Below, one piece after another: positions 51,246 through 60,506 of a stretch of DNA of 64,000 bases (position 1 is the stretch's first letter; every line of letters starts with the position of its first letter). Source of the DNA: Falsibacillus pallidus (GTDB lineage Bacteria; Bacillota; Bacilli; Bacillales; DSM-25281); NCBI RefSeq assembly GCF_003350505.1, contig NZ_QQAY01000004.1, positions 124,001-188,000 on the forward strand, given 5' to 3'. Under the pieces are notes generated by a model that saw nothing but the letters and a program-made list of their open reading frames with translations, ran no database searches and had not been told where the DNA came from. Position numbers and translations under genes: made by a program.

Positions 51246-52088
51246 ATGGAATGGAATGTATATAACACAATTTCTGAAATCAAAGAACGGGCTGAAGCAT
51301 TGCTGATGAAGGAAGAAGCTAAAAACAATCTTCCGCTTGGACTAATGTATCAGCTGGAGAGATCGGAACGAAATGATGTATTGATTGCAGCCATAGAAGA
51401 TGGACAGGATCTAAATGCCTTTTTTTTGATGACACCGCCGCATAATTTAATTATCAGCGTTGACAAAAATAAGGACTGGAAAGGATCCATTCGTCAGGCA
51501 GTTAAAAATCTCCAGGCAGCAGCAATTAAAATACCTGGCATTGTGGCTGAGAAAGAAACAGCAGATTTTTTTGCTGAGGAGTGGACCAGTACGACAGGTC
51601 AAAGCCGGGAAATGCTCATGAGACAAAGAATTTATCAATTAAGGGAAGTCAAGAAGACTTCTCCATCAGAGGGGAATATGAGACTCGCCGATGAAAGAGA
51701 ATCTGGGTTGATCACCCATTGGCTGCTGTCTTTTATAGAAGATACAGGCGAACATCCTCTATCAGAGAAAGAAGCAGAAGCACGTGCAGCTGCGATGATA
51801 CAAGAGAAATCCATTTATTTATGGGAACATAATGATAAAATTGTCTCTATGGCAAGGAAGGCCAGATGTGCAAAAAATGTTGCCGTCGTAAACTTTGTAT
51901 TTACGCCAAGAGAAGAAAGAAAAAAGGGATATGCATCAGCTGTCGTATCTCAATTGAGCCGTAAACTTCTAAAGGATTACGCTTTCTGTGGTTTATATAC
52001 AGATCTAGACAACCCTACTTCCAACAAAATATATATGGAAATCGGGTATGAACCTGTTGCTGACTCATCCATGATCAAGTTTGACTAA
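51246..52088 (+). CDS. GNAT-family N-acetyltransferase
   Basis: A 280-residue protein with a weakly conserved N-terminal GNAT-like half and a C-terminal FR47/GNAT acetyl-CoA domain: V-F-T-P-R-E-E-R-K-K-G-Y-A-S near residue 218 and L-Y-T-D-L-D-N-P-T-S-N-K-I-Y-M-E near 250. GGAGG lies 9 nt before ATG 51246; TTG 51237 is rejected. It is monocistronic. The substrate is unknown. Confidence 0.87.
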   Translation: MEWNVYNTISEIKERAEALLMKEEAKNNLPLGLMYQLERSERNDVLIAAIEDGQDLNAFFLMTPPHNLIISVDKNKDWKGSIRQAVKNLQAAAIKIPGIVAEKETADFFAEEWTSTTGQSREMLMRQRIYQLREVKKTSPSEGNMRLADERESGLITHWLLSFIEDTGEHPLSEKEAEARAAAMIQEKSIYLWEHNDKIVSMARKARCAKNVAVVNFVFTPREERKKGYASAVVSQLSRKLLKDYAFCGLYTDLDNPTSNKIYMEIGYEPVADSSMIKFD

Positions 52089-52090
52089 TT

Positions 52091-52133
52091 AAAAAAGCTC
52101 ACTTCTCAAAATTAAGAGAAGGCGAGCTTTTTC
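52091..52133. terminator. Bidirectional terminator
   Basis: AAAAAGCTCACTTCTC (52092-52107) pairs with GAGAAGGCGAGCTTTTT (52116-52132) with one interior mismatch. It lies between converging genes. Confidence 0.88.
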
Positions 52134-52141
52134 ACAATCCA

Positions 52142-53422
52142 TCATTTTGGCTGGACTGCAGCTTTTTTATCCGGGTTTATTCGCATGGCAGCCATAATGA
52201 TGGCTCCCCCGCAAAGAACCGCGAATAGGACGAATATCCAACTATCATTGTTCTTCATCATTAACGCAGTTATTGGGGGGCCTGCTGCCACTCCGATAAA
52301 ACGCATGGAGCTGTATATAGAAGTAATGGTGCCGCGCTCATTTTTTTCGATTGATTCCGTGATTAATGCATCCAGACATGGAAGGGAGGCGCCTATCCCT
52401 ATCCCGCTTAATGAAAATAGAACGGTTTGATATAGAAGGGAATCAATAAAATTTATACATATTACCGAAATTCCTGTCAGTACAATACTGAATACAGTTA
52501 TCCATTTCATCAAGACCATATTTTCTTTGATGATTTTTCCGGTAATAAATGAGGCTCCACAAAGGAATCCAAGTGGGATGGCAAGGATAAATCCTTTTTT
52601 GATGCCTTCAAATCCATATTTATTCTCTAATTCGTTTGAAAGAAAGAATAATAAGCCAAAAAGAATGAACATGAGGATGATCCCAATCAGAAAAACAGCA
52701 AAAAGCCATTTCCCATGTTTACTGAAGATTTCTTTTGTGTTTTGTAGAAAAACGTTAAAAGAACAAGCTTCATTCTGATTTTTAGGCTTTTTCACAAGGA
52801 ATAAAACTAGTAAAGTTGAAATCAAACAAAAAACTGGAAAAGAAAAAAATGGGAGGTACCATACGAAGCTCGCAAGAAAAGCCCCTAAAATGGGACTTAA
52901 CACTTTTCCGAAAGTATTGGCGGTTTCAATTATCCCCAATGTAGAGCTAACTTCAGAATCATTGCTGAACATATCACCAACCAGTGGAAGCACAATCGGA
53001 GCTGCTCCTGCTGCCCCTATCCCTTGCAGAACCCTGCCTGCCAGTATGAATTTATAAGGGTCTGCCCATGACCAGGCAGCCCATCCGGATAAAAGCCCGC
53101 CGAGACCTGCAATAATCAAACTGGGGATAATGACAATTTTTCTTCCATAGCGATCTGAAAGATATCCTGCGATTGGAATGAGAAATATGGCAACCAGTGA
53201 ATAAACCGTAATGATTAAACTGGATTGAAGTGAACTGATACCCATGGTTTTTTCCATAACCGGCAAGACTGGGATCAGCATGGAATTGCCAAGTGTCATG
53301 ATTAGTGGGATTGAAGCCAATGATATGATGGCCCATCGTTGATTTTGCAGCCCTTTATTTTTGATCTTTTTATCGGCTGGAGAACATCCTGAAGCAGAAG
53401 GGAATGTTTCTGTATGATCCAT
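52142..53422 (-). CDS. MFS drug transporter (DHA1 type, YmfD-like)
   Basis: A 426-residue membrane protein with 12 hydrophobic segments. Motif A is G-Y-L-S-D-R-Y-G-R-K near residue 83 and the helix-5 antiporter-type G-x8-P-I-L-G-A segment near 174 (G-K-V-L-S-P-I-L-G-A-F). A hydrophilic N-terminal 27 residues precede helix 1. AGGAAAGGA lies 10 nt before ATG 53422 (minus strand); TTG 53428 is the alternative. It probably exports a toxic small molecule. No adjacent regulator. Confidence 0.9.
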   Translation of the reverse strand: MDHTETFPSASGCSPADKKIKNKGLQNQRWAIISLASIPLIMTLGNSMLIPVLPVMEKTMGISSLQSSLIITVYSLVAIFLIPIAGYLSDRYGRKIVIIPSLIIAGLGGLLSGWAAWSWADPYKFILAGRVLQGIGAAGAAPIVLPLVGDMFSNDSEVSSTLGIIETANTFGKVLSPILGAFLASFVWYLPFFSFPVFCLISTLLVLFLVKKPKNQNEACSFNVFLQNTKEIFSKHGKWLFAVFLIGIILMFILFGLLFFLSNELENKYGFEGIKKGFILAIPLGFLCGASFITGKIIKENMVLMKWITVFSIVLTGISVICINFIDSLLYQTVLFSLSGIGIGASLPCLDALITESIEKNERGTITSIYSSMRFIGVAAGPPITALMMKNNDSWIFVLFAVLCGGAIIMAAMRINPDKKAAVQPK

Positions 53423-53499
53423 AATCAATGATTCCTTTCCTGATAGTCGCTGTTATTATAATTCTCTATTGAGCAAATATTTATTTAAGGGGAATGAAG

Positions 53500-54141
53500 A
53501 TGAAAATTATCCAATTAAGTGTGGGGAAACCTAAAAACCTAACGTATCAATCCAAAAACTATGTGTCAGGGATTTCGAAAGATACAGTTCCAGAGGCCTT
53601 TTTAGCAAAAGACTGCTTCAATGGCGACGGTGTGGCAAATCCAGAGTTCCATGGTGGAGAAGAAAGAGCGGTCTGTTTTTACCCATTTGAACATTACGCT
53701 ATGTGGGAAGCAGAGTTTAAGTCCCAATTGAAAATACCTGCTTTCGGAGAAAATTTAACAGTTGATGGAATGAGGGAAGCAGAAGTCTTCATTGGGGATA
53801 TTTATCAAATCGGAGAAGCAGTCATACAGATCTCTCAAGGAAGAATTCCATGCTCCACGATTTCCAAGCATAATCATGAGGATCGATTTTTGAAACGAGT
53901 TTTTGAAACGGGCTATACAGGATACTTTGGAAAAGTATTAAAGGAAGGAATGATCCGTCAAGATTCCGAAATCATTTTGATTGATCGCCATCCGTTAGAA
54001 ATCAGTGTTCTAGAGGCCAATCAAACGCTTTTCCACGATTTTAGGAATGAGGATAGAATCAATAATATCCTAAAAGTAAATGAGCTTGCTGAGGCGTGGA
54101 AAATCCAATTGAATAAAAAATTGGATGCCCTCCATTCCTGA
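53500..54141 (+). CDS. MOSC domain protein (YiiM/YflK-like)
   Basis: A 213-residue cytosolic protein. The MOSC domain (about 20-160) shows F-H-G-G-E-E-R-A-V, F-G-E-N-L-T and the conserved cysteine in G-R-I-P-C-S; a short 3-alpha C-terminal domain follows (about 165-210). YiiM proteins use molybdenum cofactor and reduce N-hydroxylated compounds. ATG 53500 has AAGGGG 6 nt upstream; ATG 53494 abuts it. It is divergent from the MFS gene. Confidence 0.88.
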   Translation: MKIIQLSVGKPKNLTYQSKNYVSGISKDTVPEAFLAKDCFNGDGVANPEFHGGEERAVCFYPFEHYAMWEAEFKSQLKIPAFGENLTVDGMREAEVFIGDIYQIGEAVIQISQGRIPCSTISKHNHEDRFLKRVFETGYTGYFGKVLKEGMIRQDSEIILIDRHPLEISVLEANQTLFHDFRNEDRINNILKVNELAEAWKIQLNKKLDALHS

Positions 54142-54191
54142 AGATTCACCCCAACTCTTGCTGCAGCATAAAATGCGATTAATATTTTTTC

Positions 54192-54221
54192 TTGACAAGT
54201 GTGAGTGGTTCGTACTAACAT
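54192..54221 (+). promoter_or_regulatory. Promoter of the trp operon
   Basis: TTGACA (54192-54197), 18-bp spacer, TAACAT (54216-54221), just upstream of the first T-box leader. Confidence 0.7.
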
Positions 54222-54239
54222 AATAAACAATTAAATGAT

Positions 54240-54510
54240 TTGAGCGAAGACGAAGAAGAGTAGTCCCTGCAAACACTTTAGAGAGCTGGTGGCCGGTGCA
54301 AACCAGTGTGGGCGTAAGGATGAATGGCCTTCCGAGCTTCCAGACCGAACGTCTTTTGATCAGTAGGCTTTGGCGAATGATCCTCATCGTTACAAGAGGC
54401 GCGCATTAAAGCAGGCAATGTCCATGCAGGATGCGATTGAGATGGCTTTTTTAGCTAATAAAGGTGGCACCACGGTCCCTCGTCCTTTTTATGGAGAGGG
54501 GCCTTTTTGT
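54240..54510 (+). promoter_or_regulatory. T-box riboswitch 1 (Trp specifier)
   Basis: The stem I region has GAGTAG (AGTA box), a specifier-loop TGG codon at 54325-54327 (GAATGGCC), the T-box AAGGTGGCACCACG (54461-54474) and a terminator GGTCCCTC (54474-54481) with GAGGGGCC (54496-54503), then T. Uncharged tRNA-Trp should favour read-through to trpE. Confidence 0.93.
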
Positions 54511-54540
54511 ATTTTTTTTTGAAAAGACATTAGGGAATTG

Positions 54541-54856
54541 AATAGGATAAAACGATGAGCAAGGGGAGTAGACTTGACTGATTCGCTACAGAGAACCGGG
54601 AATGGTGAGAACCCGGTACGATAGGTTTTGTTGAATGGGCTTGCGAGCGGCATCTTGAATGAGAGTAGGGGTGCACGGATTTCCACCGTTAAAAGGATAG
54701 AATATCGGACCTCAACAGTGATGAGGAGGCTCCCGTATTTGAAGAGTGGGTTTTGAGGCATTTTTCCTTATGTCCTAAACCAATCGAGGTGGCACCACGG
54801 TAATATCGTCCTCTAGAAGCACAATACATTTGTGCATCTAGGGGACTTTTTTATTT
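54541..54856 (+). promoter_or_regulatory. T-box riboswitch 2 (Trp specifier), in tandem
   Basis: A second complete leader: GGGAGTAGAC, a specifier TGG at 54636-54638 (GAATGGGC), the T-box AGGTGGCACCACG (54787-54799) and a terminator GTCCTCTAG (54809-54817) with CTAGGGGAC (54838-54846), then T. It lies between T-box 1 and trpE, so two successive tRNA-Trp checks must be passed. Confidence 0.93.
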
Positions 54857-54878
54857 TGAGAATAGTGAGGCGAGGTTC

Positions 54879-56279
54879 ATGAGAACAACAGAAGAGAAAG
54901 TAGAGCAGAGATGTAAAGTAATAAAAATGGAAGGAGACTCTTTGACTCCGATTTCCATTTTTCATCGGGTGAAAGGCAGGAAAAAGTGTCTGCTGGAAAG
55001 TTCCTTGAAACATTTAGAAACAGGGAGATATTCATTTATCGCTTTCAATCCAGTAAGGGAAGTGAAAGCATTCGGTGAACAAGTAAAATTGGTCGATCAT
55101 TTGAAGGGAACCAAGCTCGAAAAAAGCGGTCAGGCATTGAGAGTCCTTGAAGAGTTTTTGCCGTCCACTGACGTTTCAGGAGAATATCCGTTTTCAGCAG
55201 GAGCCATCGGATACATTGGGTATGACGTTATCCGGCAGCATGAGTTTATCGGCAGTGAAAAAGCAAATCAACTTGGAATGCCGGATCTTCACTTTATGGT
55301 TTATCAAGATGTTATTGTATTTGACCACATAAGCCAAGAGGTGCATATCATTTGCACGACACTGTCAAGGAACCGCACTGGTGAAGAACTCGAAAAGGAC
55401 GCTATTGAGATAAAAAATATGATTGAAACGGATTTAAGGCCAAATGAGCCTGTTGGTAAAGCGATGGAGTTCAAAAAGGAAATTTCACAAGCAGAATTTG
55501 AAAATATGGTGAAAGAAGCAAAAGAATACATCAAAAATGGAGATGTGTTTCAAGTTGTTCTCTCACAAAGGCTCCAAGCAGATTTTACAGGCAGTCCGTT
55601 TGATTTATATAGGAAATTGAGAAAGACCAATCCATCCCCATATATGTTTTACCTGGATTTTGATGACTACGTGGTGATCGGTTCTTCCCCGGAGAGTTTC
55701 ATAAAGCTTAATGGAAGAATCTTGACTACAAACCCTATCGCAGGTACGAGAAGAAGGGGGAAAACGCAAGAAGAGGATTTATTTTTCGAGAAAGAATTGC
55801 TGAACGATGAAAAGGAACTTGCTGAGCACAAAATGCTCGTGGATCTTGGCAGGAATGATATTGGAAGGGTCTGTGAAGTCGGGAGCATCACTATTCCAAA
55901 GTTTATGGCGATTGAACGCTACAAATATGTGATGCACATCGTGTCTGAAGCCACAGGAATTCTCAATGATGATTTGACCGGCATCGATGCTTTGATTTCT
56001 TGCCTTCCTGCTGGAACTGTATCAGGGGCACCTAAAATACGTGCTATGCAAATCATCAATGAACTTGAAAAAAACAAGCGGGGAGTATACTCCGGAGCCA
56101 TCGGCTATATCAATGGCAATGGGAATATGGATTTTGCCCTGGCCATTCGAACGATGGTCATAAAAGATCACAAAGCATATGTTCAGGCTGGTGCAGGGGT
56201 TGTGCATGATTCAATTCCTAAACTTGAATATCAGGAAACGCTGAATAAAGCGAAAGCACTTCTGGAGGTTTCAAAATGA
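54879..56279 (+). CDS. trpE: Anthranilate synthase component I
   Basis: A 466-residue chorismate-utilising enzyme that makes anthranilate from chorismate with ammonia delivered by TrpG. The N-terminal half has the feedback L-L-E-S-S element for tryptophan binding (about 38-42). The C-terminal chorismate-binding domain shows I-A-G-T-R-R-R-G-K, D-L-G-R-N-D-I-G-R and P-A-G-T-V-S-G-A-P-K. GAGGCGAGG precedes ATG 54879. It is the first gene behind the tandem T-boxes and overlaps trpG by 4 nt. Confidence 0.97.
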   Translation: MRTTEEKVEQRCKVIKMEGDSLTPISIFHRVKGRKKCLLESSLKHLETGRYSFIAFNPVREVKAFGEQVKLVDHLKGTKLEKSGQALRVLEEFLPSTDVSGEYPFSAGAIGYIGYDVIRQHEFIGSEKANQLGMPDLHFMVYQDVIVFDHISQEVHIICTTLSRNRTGEELEKDAIEIKNMIETDLRPNEPVGKAMEFKKEISQAEFENMVKEAKEYIKNGDVFQVVLSQRLQADFTGSPFDLYRKLRKTNPSPYMFYLDFDDYVVIGSSPESFIKLNGRILTTNPIAGTRRRGKTQEEDLFFEKELLNDEKELAEHKMLVDLGRNDIGRVCEVGSITIPKFMAIERYKYVMHIVSEATGILNDDLTGIDALISCLPAGTVSGAPKIRAMQIINELEKNKRGVYSGAIGYINGNGNMDFALAIRTMVIKDHKAYVQAGAGVVHDSIPKLEYQETLNKAKALLEVSK

Positions 56280-56890
56280 TTTTACTGATAGATAATTATG
56301 ATTCATTTACTTATAACTTGTTTCAATATATAGCTGAATTTAATAAAGAAGTGATTGTAAAGAGAAATGATGAAGTGACTTTAAGTGAAATAAGGAATCT
56401 TGAGCCTGAAGCAATTGTTTTGTCGCCTGGACCGGGCCGTCCGGTGCAGGCAGGGATTTGTCTGGAATTGATAAAGGAATTCTACCGTGAGATTCCGATA
56501 TTAGGGATCTGTCTGGGGCATCAAGCTATCGGAGAAGCTTTCGGTGCAGAAGTCAGCATTGCAGCAGAGCCAAAGCATGGAAAGACTTCTTTGATTAAAC
56601 ACACAGGATTGGGGATTTTTGAATATCTCCCGCAGCCTATTGAAGTCATGAGGTACCACTCGCTTGTTCTTGCAAAGAATAGCATCCCTAAGTGCCTGAC
56701 AGTGGCAGCGAGTGCAATGGATGACTCAGAAATCATGGCAGTTCAACATGTGTTGTATCCGATTTTCGGCGTACAGTTCCACCCTGAATCAATCGGGACA
56801 AAAACAGGGAAGAAATTGATCAAGAATTTTATTGAACTTGTGGAAAGGATGGTCGGGAGAAATGAAGAAATATCTGCAAAAATTGGCTGA
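56276..56890 (+). CDS. trpG: Anthranilate synthase component II (glutamine amidotransferase)
   Basis: A 204-residue class I amidotransferase supplying ammonia to TrpE. The catalytic Cys is in G-I-C-L-G-H-Q (about 78-84), with His and Glu in F-H-P-E-S near residue 170; the start is D-N-Y-D-S-F-T-Y-N-L. ATGA overlap with trpE. Unlike B. subtilis, where the shared amidotransferase lies in the folate operon, this copy is in the trp operon; it may still also serve PabB. Confidence 0.95.
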   Translation: MILLIDNYDSFTYNLFQYIAEFNKEVIVKRNDEVTLSEIRNLEPEAIVLSPGPGRPVQAGICLELIKEFYREIPILGICLGHQAIGEAFGAEVSIAAEPKHGKTSLIKHTGLGIFEYLPQPIEVMRYHSLVLAKNSIPKCLTVAASAMDDSEIMAVQHVLYPIFGVQFHPESIGTKTGKKLIKNFIELVERMVGRNEEISAKIG

Positions 56891-57887
56891 GGCTGAGTCC
56901 CTGACGTTGGAGGAGATGATGGAGGCTGCAGAATATTTATTTTCTCCAAATATTACAGAAGCTGAAATTGCTGCATTTCTGATGGGAATAAAGGCAAAAG
57001 GAGAAACCACAGAAGAAATGACCGGACTGGCATCTGTTTTAAGGAACAGAGCAATGAAGATTCAACATGCTCCAGTTGGAGTCATGGACAACTGCGGGAC
57101 AGGCGGAGATGGTTCCCATAGTTTCAATATCAGTACGACGGCAGCTTTTGTCATTGCAGGAGCAGGGATTCCAGTTGCGAAACATGGGAATAGAAGTGTT
57201 TCCAGCAGAACAGGAAGTGCTGATGTGCTTGAGCATTTAGGGGTTTCGCTTGAATTGCACTCAGCTCAAATGGAAGAAATCCTGATGGAAAATGAAATTG
57301 CATTTCTTTTCGCTCCTAAAATCCATCCCAGTTTGAAACGGATCATGAAAGTGCGAAATGATTTAAAGATCCCCACTATATTTAATCTGATTGGTCCATT
57401 GACGAATCCGGTGAACCTGGATACACAGCTGGTCGGCACTTATAGAAGAGACATGCTTGAGAAGATGGCTATGGCTCTCCATCAATTGGGGAGAAGGAGG
57501 GGCATTACCGTGAATGGATCCGGATTTATGGATGAAGCGTCACTTGCTGGAGAAAATCATATGGTGCTCCTTGACGAAGGTGAGCTGATCCCGTTCACCT
57601 TGCAACCGGAAGAAACCGGGCTCCCGATGTATGACAATACTGATATCATTGGGGGCGACGCGTCTGATAATGCAAAGATTTTATTGGACGTGCTAAAAGG
57701 AAGAAATGGGGCCTATAGGGATACAGTACTTCTCAATGCAGGCATCGGAATTTTTGCCAACGGAAAAGCCGGCACAATCCAGGAAGGGATTCATTTGGCT
57801 ACTGAAAGCATAGATAGCGGAGCTGCCCTTTCTAAACTGGAGTATTTGATTGACTATAGCGCTAAAAGTGACAGGAAGGTGATTTGA
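56862..57887 (+). CDS. trpD: Anthranilate phosphoribosyltransferase
   Basis: A 341-residue enzyme joining anthranilate to PRPP. PRPP-binding C-G-T-G-G-D-G (about 78-84), K-H-G-N-R-S-V-S-S (about 107-115) and N-P-V-N (about 177) are intact. ATG 56862 (M-K-K-Y-L-Q-K-L) is chosen with GGGAG just upstream, giving a 29-nt overlap with trpG; the in-frame TTG at 56832 is rejected. Confidence 0.96.
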   Translation: MKKYLQKLAEAESLTLEEMMEAAEYLFSPNITEAEIAAFLMGIKAKGETTEEMTGLASVLRNRAMKIQHAPVGVMDNCGTGGDGSHSFNISTTAAFVIAGAGIPVAKHGNRSVSSRTGSADVLEHLGVSLELHSAQMEEILMENEIAFLFAPKIHPSLKRIMKVRNDLKIPTIFNLIGPLTNPVNLDTQLVGTYRRDMLEKMAMALHQLGRRRGITVNGSGFMDEASLAGENHMVLLDEGELIPFTLQPEETGLPMYDNTDIIGGDASDNAKILLDVLKGRNGAYRDTVLLNAGIGIFANGKAGTIQEGIHLATESIDSGAALSKLEYLIDYSAKSDRKVI

Positions 57888-57888
57888 A

Positions 57889-58677
57889 ATGACTATTCTT
57901 GAAAAAATCATTACCGAGAAAAGAAAAGAAGTGGTGAGGCTTAAAACTGAAAAATTTCCTGAAATCCTGGACAGAAAACCAGTCAAATCAATGTACGATT
58001 CTTTTATGTCTTCCACAAAGATGAATGTTATAGCTGAAATCAAACGAGCTTCACCTTCTAAAGGAGAAATCAACAGCGAAATGGATCCTGTCATGCAAGC
58101 AGTCCAGTATGAGGAAGCAGGGGCTGATGCCATTTCGGTATTGACGGATGCACCTTTCTTCTCGGGAAGCATGGAGGATCTGCGAAGGGTAAGAGAGCAT
58201 GTATCCCTTCCGATCCTTTGCAAGGATTTCATCATTGATCCAATCCAGATTCATATTGCGAAAGCAAGCGGAGCAGATGTTATTCTGCTGATTGTCGCTG
58301 CATTAGAGGAACATCAGTTGAGGGAACTGTACAGTGAAGCTTTAGATCAAGGCTTGGAAGTGTTGGTTGAAGTACACAACGCCGAGGAGTTGCAAACAGC
58401 TATGAGATTAGGGGCGAACATTATCGGCATCAATAATCGCGACTTGAAAACTTTTATCGTGGATCTTGCTGCAACCGAAGAACTGGCAGGAGAAATCAGA
58501 GGAAAAGACATATTGATAATCAGTGAAAGCGGCATGAAATCATCACTAGATTCTATCCGCGCAGAAAAGGCGGGTGCGAAGGGGATATTAGTCGGCGAAA
58601 CATTAATGAGATCAGGAGACATCGCTCTTTCGATGAAAAATTTAAAAGTGTCATTTGATGGAGTTGATGCAAGGTGA
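57889..58677 (+). CDS. trpC: Indole-3-glycerol phosphate synthase
   Basis: A 262-residue TIM-barrel enzyme that closes the indole ring. A-E-I-K-R-A-S-P-S-K-G (about 50-60), C-K-D-F-I-I-D-P (about 111) and G-I-N-N-R-D-L-K-T-F (about 182) are the family motifs. The start is 1 nt after the trpD stop, with AAGGTG upstream. It overlaps trpF by 4 nt. Confidence 0.97.
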   Translation: MTILEKIITEKRKEVVRLKTEKFPEILDRKPVKSMYDSFMSSTKMNVIAEIKRASPSKGEINSEMDPVMQAVQYEEAGADAISVLTDAPFFSGSMEDLRRVREHVSLPILCKDFIIDPIQIHIAKASGADVILLIVAALEEHQLRELYSEALDQGLEVLVEVHNAEELQTAMRLGANIIGINNRDLKTFIVDLAATEELAGEIRGKDILIISESGMKSSLDSIRAEKAGAKGILVGETLMRSGDIALSMKNLKVSFDGVDAR

Positions 58678-59300
58678 AAGTAAAGGTCTGCGGTATTAAA
58701 ACAGTAGAAGCTGGACTTGAAGCAGTGCGTTCTGGAGCAGACGCAATCGGCTTTGTTTTTGCTGAAAGCAAGCGGCGTATATCAATTGAGGCAGCCCGTG
58801 AAATATCAAGGAAAGTGCCGCAGCACGTTAAGAAAATCGGGGTATTCGTCAACGAGGAATTGGAAGTGATCAACCGCTGCATAAATGAAGCCAATCTGGA
58901 TTTTGTGCAGCTGCACGGTGACGAAACACCTGAATTTTGCAGCAGAGTTAAAATTCCAGTCGTTAAATCTTTTTCAATAAGGAAGAAAGAGGATCTCAAT
59001 CGATTGTCATCTTATCAAGTGGATTATTATTTGCTTGATAGTCCTGCAGGAAAATACAGGGGCGGCAATGGGACATCTTTTGATTGGTCATTACTTAAGG
59101 ATCTCAGTAAATCTGAAAGGAAAATCATTTTAGCCGGGGGACTTACAATAGAAAATGTAGTAGAAGCAATTAATATCGTAAAGCCGGAAATGATCGATGT
59201 TTCAAGCGGCGTGGAAACTGACGGGGAAAAAGATCCGATAAAAATGCAAAAATTTACGCAGATGGCAAAGGAAGCATTCAATCAATTGGAGGGGAATTAA
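58674..59300 (+). CDS. trpF: Phosphoribosylanthranilate isomerase
   Basis: A 208-residue TIM-barrel isomerase. K-V-C-G-I-K near the N-terminus holds the catalytic Cys, G-F-V-F-A-E-S-K-R marks strand 2, and V-Q-L-H-G-D-E and L-L-D-S follow. The GTG start overlaps the trpC stop (GTGA). It is separate from trpC, as in B. subtilis, not fused as in E. coli. Confidence 0.96.
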   Translation: MKVKVCGIKTVEAGLEAVRSGADAIGFVFAESKRRISIEAAREISRKVPQHVKKIGVFVNEELEVINRCINEANLDFVQLHGDETPEFCSRVKIPVVKSFSIRKKEDLNRLSSYQVDYYLLDSPAGKYRGGNGTSFDWSLLKDLSKSERKIILAGGLTIENVVEAINIVKPEMIDVSSGVETDGEKDPIKMQKFTQMAKEAFNQLEGN

Positions 59301-60506
59301 ATGAAATTATATAATCAGCCGAATGAAAGAGGACATTATGGGAAATTTGGAGGGAGATATATTCCTGAAACGCTGATGCAGGCTGTAATTGAATTAGAGG
59401 AAGCTTATAACAATGCTTCAGTAGATCCTGAATTCAAGGAACAAGTAGATTATTATTTTAAACAATATGTCGGACGCGAGACACCGCTCTATTATGCAGA
59501 AAATCTATCGAAAAAACTTGGCGGTCCAAAGATTTATTTGAAAAGGGAAGATTTAAATCATACGGGGGCGCACAAAATCAATAATACAATCGGCCAGGCG
59601 CTGCTTGCAGTCAGGATGGGCAAGAAAAAAGTTGTGGCGGAAACAGGTGCCGGGCAGCATGGGGTGGCCACTGCAACAGTATGTGCCTTGCTCGGACTGG
59701 AATGTGTCATTTATATGGGAGACGAAGATATCAGGAGACAAAAATTGAATGTGTTCAGGATGGAACTTCTCGGTGCGGAAGTCAGGGGGGTCAGCCAAGG
59801 CAGCGCCACATTGAAGGATGCCGTTAATGAAGCACTTCGCTATTGGGTTTCCAATGTCGATGATACGCATTATATCATGGGATCGGTATTAGGCCCTCAT
59901 CCATTTCCACAGATGGTACGTGATTTTCAGAGTGTCATAGGCTCTGAGACAAAAAGACAAATCATCGAGCAGGAAGGGAGGCTGCCTGATGCCTTGGTGG
60001 CCTGCATTGGCGGCGGCAGCAATGCAATGGGGATGTTCTATCCATTTGTGGAAGATGAAGGTGTAAGGATGTATGGAGTGGAGGCTGCCGGCTCCGGCCT
60101 CCATACTGAGAAGCACGCCGCTTCATTGACAAAAGGAAAAGTGGGAATTCTCCATGGATCCATGATGTATCTCCTTCAGGATGAAAATGGGCAGATTCAA
60201 GAAGCACATTCCATTTCTGCCGGCCTGGATTATCCGGGTGTGGGGCCGGAGCACAGTTTTCTAAAGGAAGAAAACAGGGTGCTTTACACCTCAGTAACAG
60301 ATGAAGAGGCACTCGAAGCTTTTCAACTTCTTGCCAAAACAGAGGGGATAATACCAGCATTGGAAAGTTCGCATGCGATTGCTTATGCTATTAAACTTTC
60401 ATCCGAAATGGCCGAAAATGAGACGATGGTCATTTGCTTGTCCGGACGCGGCGATAAAGATGTCGAAACAGTAAAAGAAGTGCTTGGAGGGAATGAGAAT
60501 GAGTAA
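59301..60506 (+). CDS. trpB: Tryptophan synthase beta chain
   Basis: A 401-residue PLP enzyme condensing indole and serine. The Schiff-base lysine lies in H-T-G-A-H-K-I-N-N (about 86-94), the phosphate cradle in G-G-G-S-N-A-M-G near residue 233, and the end-motif S-G-R-G-D-K-D near 386. GGAGGGG precedes ATG 59301, directly after trpF. It overlaps trpA by 8 nt and forms an alpha2-beta2 channelling complex with TrpA. Confidence 0.98.
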   Translation: MKLYNQPNERGHYGKFGGRYIPETLMQAVIELEEAYNNASVDPEFKEQVDYYFKQYVGRETPLYYAENLSKKLGGPKIYLKREDLNHTGAHKINNTIGQALLAVRMGKKKVVAETGAGQHGVATATVCALLGLECVIYMGDEDIRRQKLNVFRMELLGAEVRGVSQGSATLKDAVNEALRYWVSNVDDTHYIMGSVLGPHPFPQMVRDFQSVIGSETKRQIIEQEGRLPDALVACIGGGSNAMGMFYPFVEDEGVRMYGVEAAGSGLHTEKHAASLTKGKVGILHGSMMYLLQDENGQIQEAHSISAGLDYPGVGPEHSFLKEENRVLYTSVTDEEALEAFQLLAKTEGIIPALESSHAIAYAIKLSSEMAENETMVICLSGRGDKDVETVKEVLGGNENE

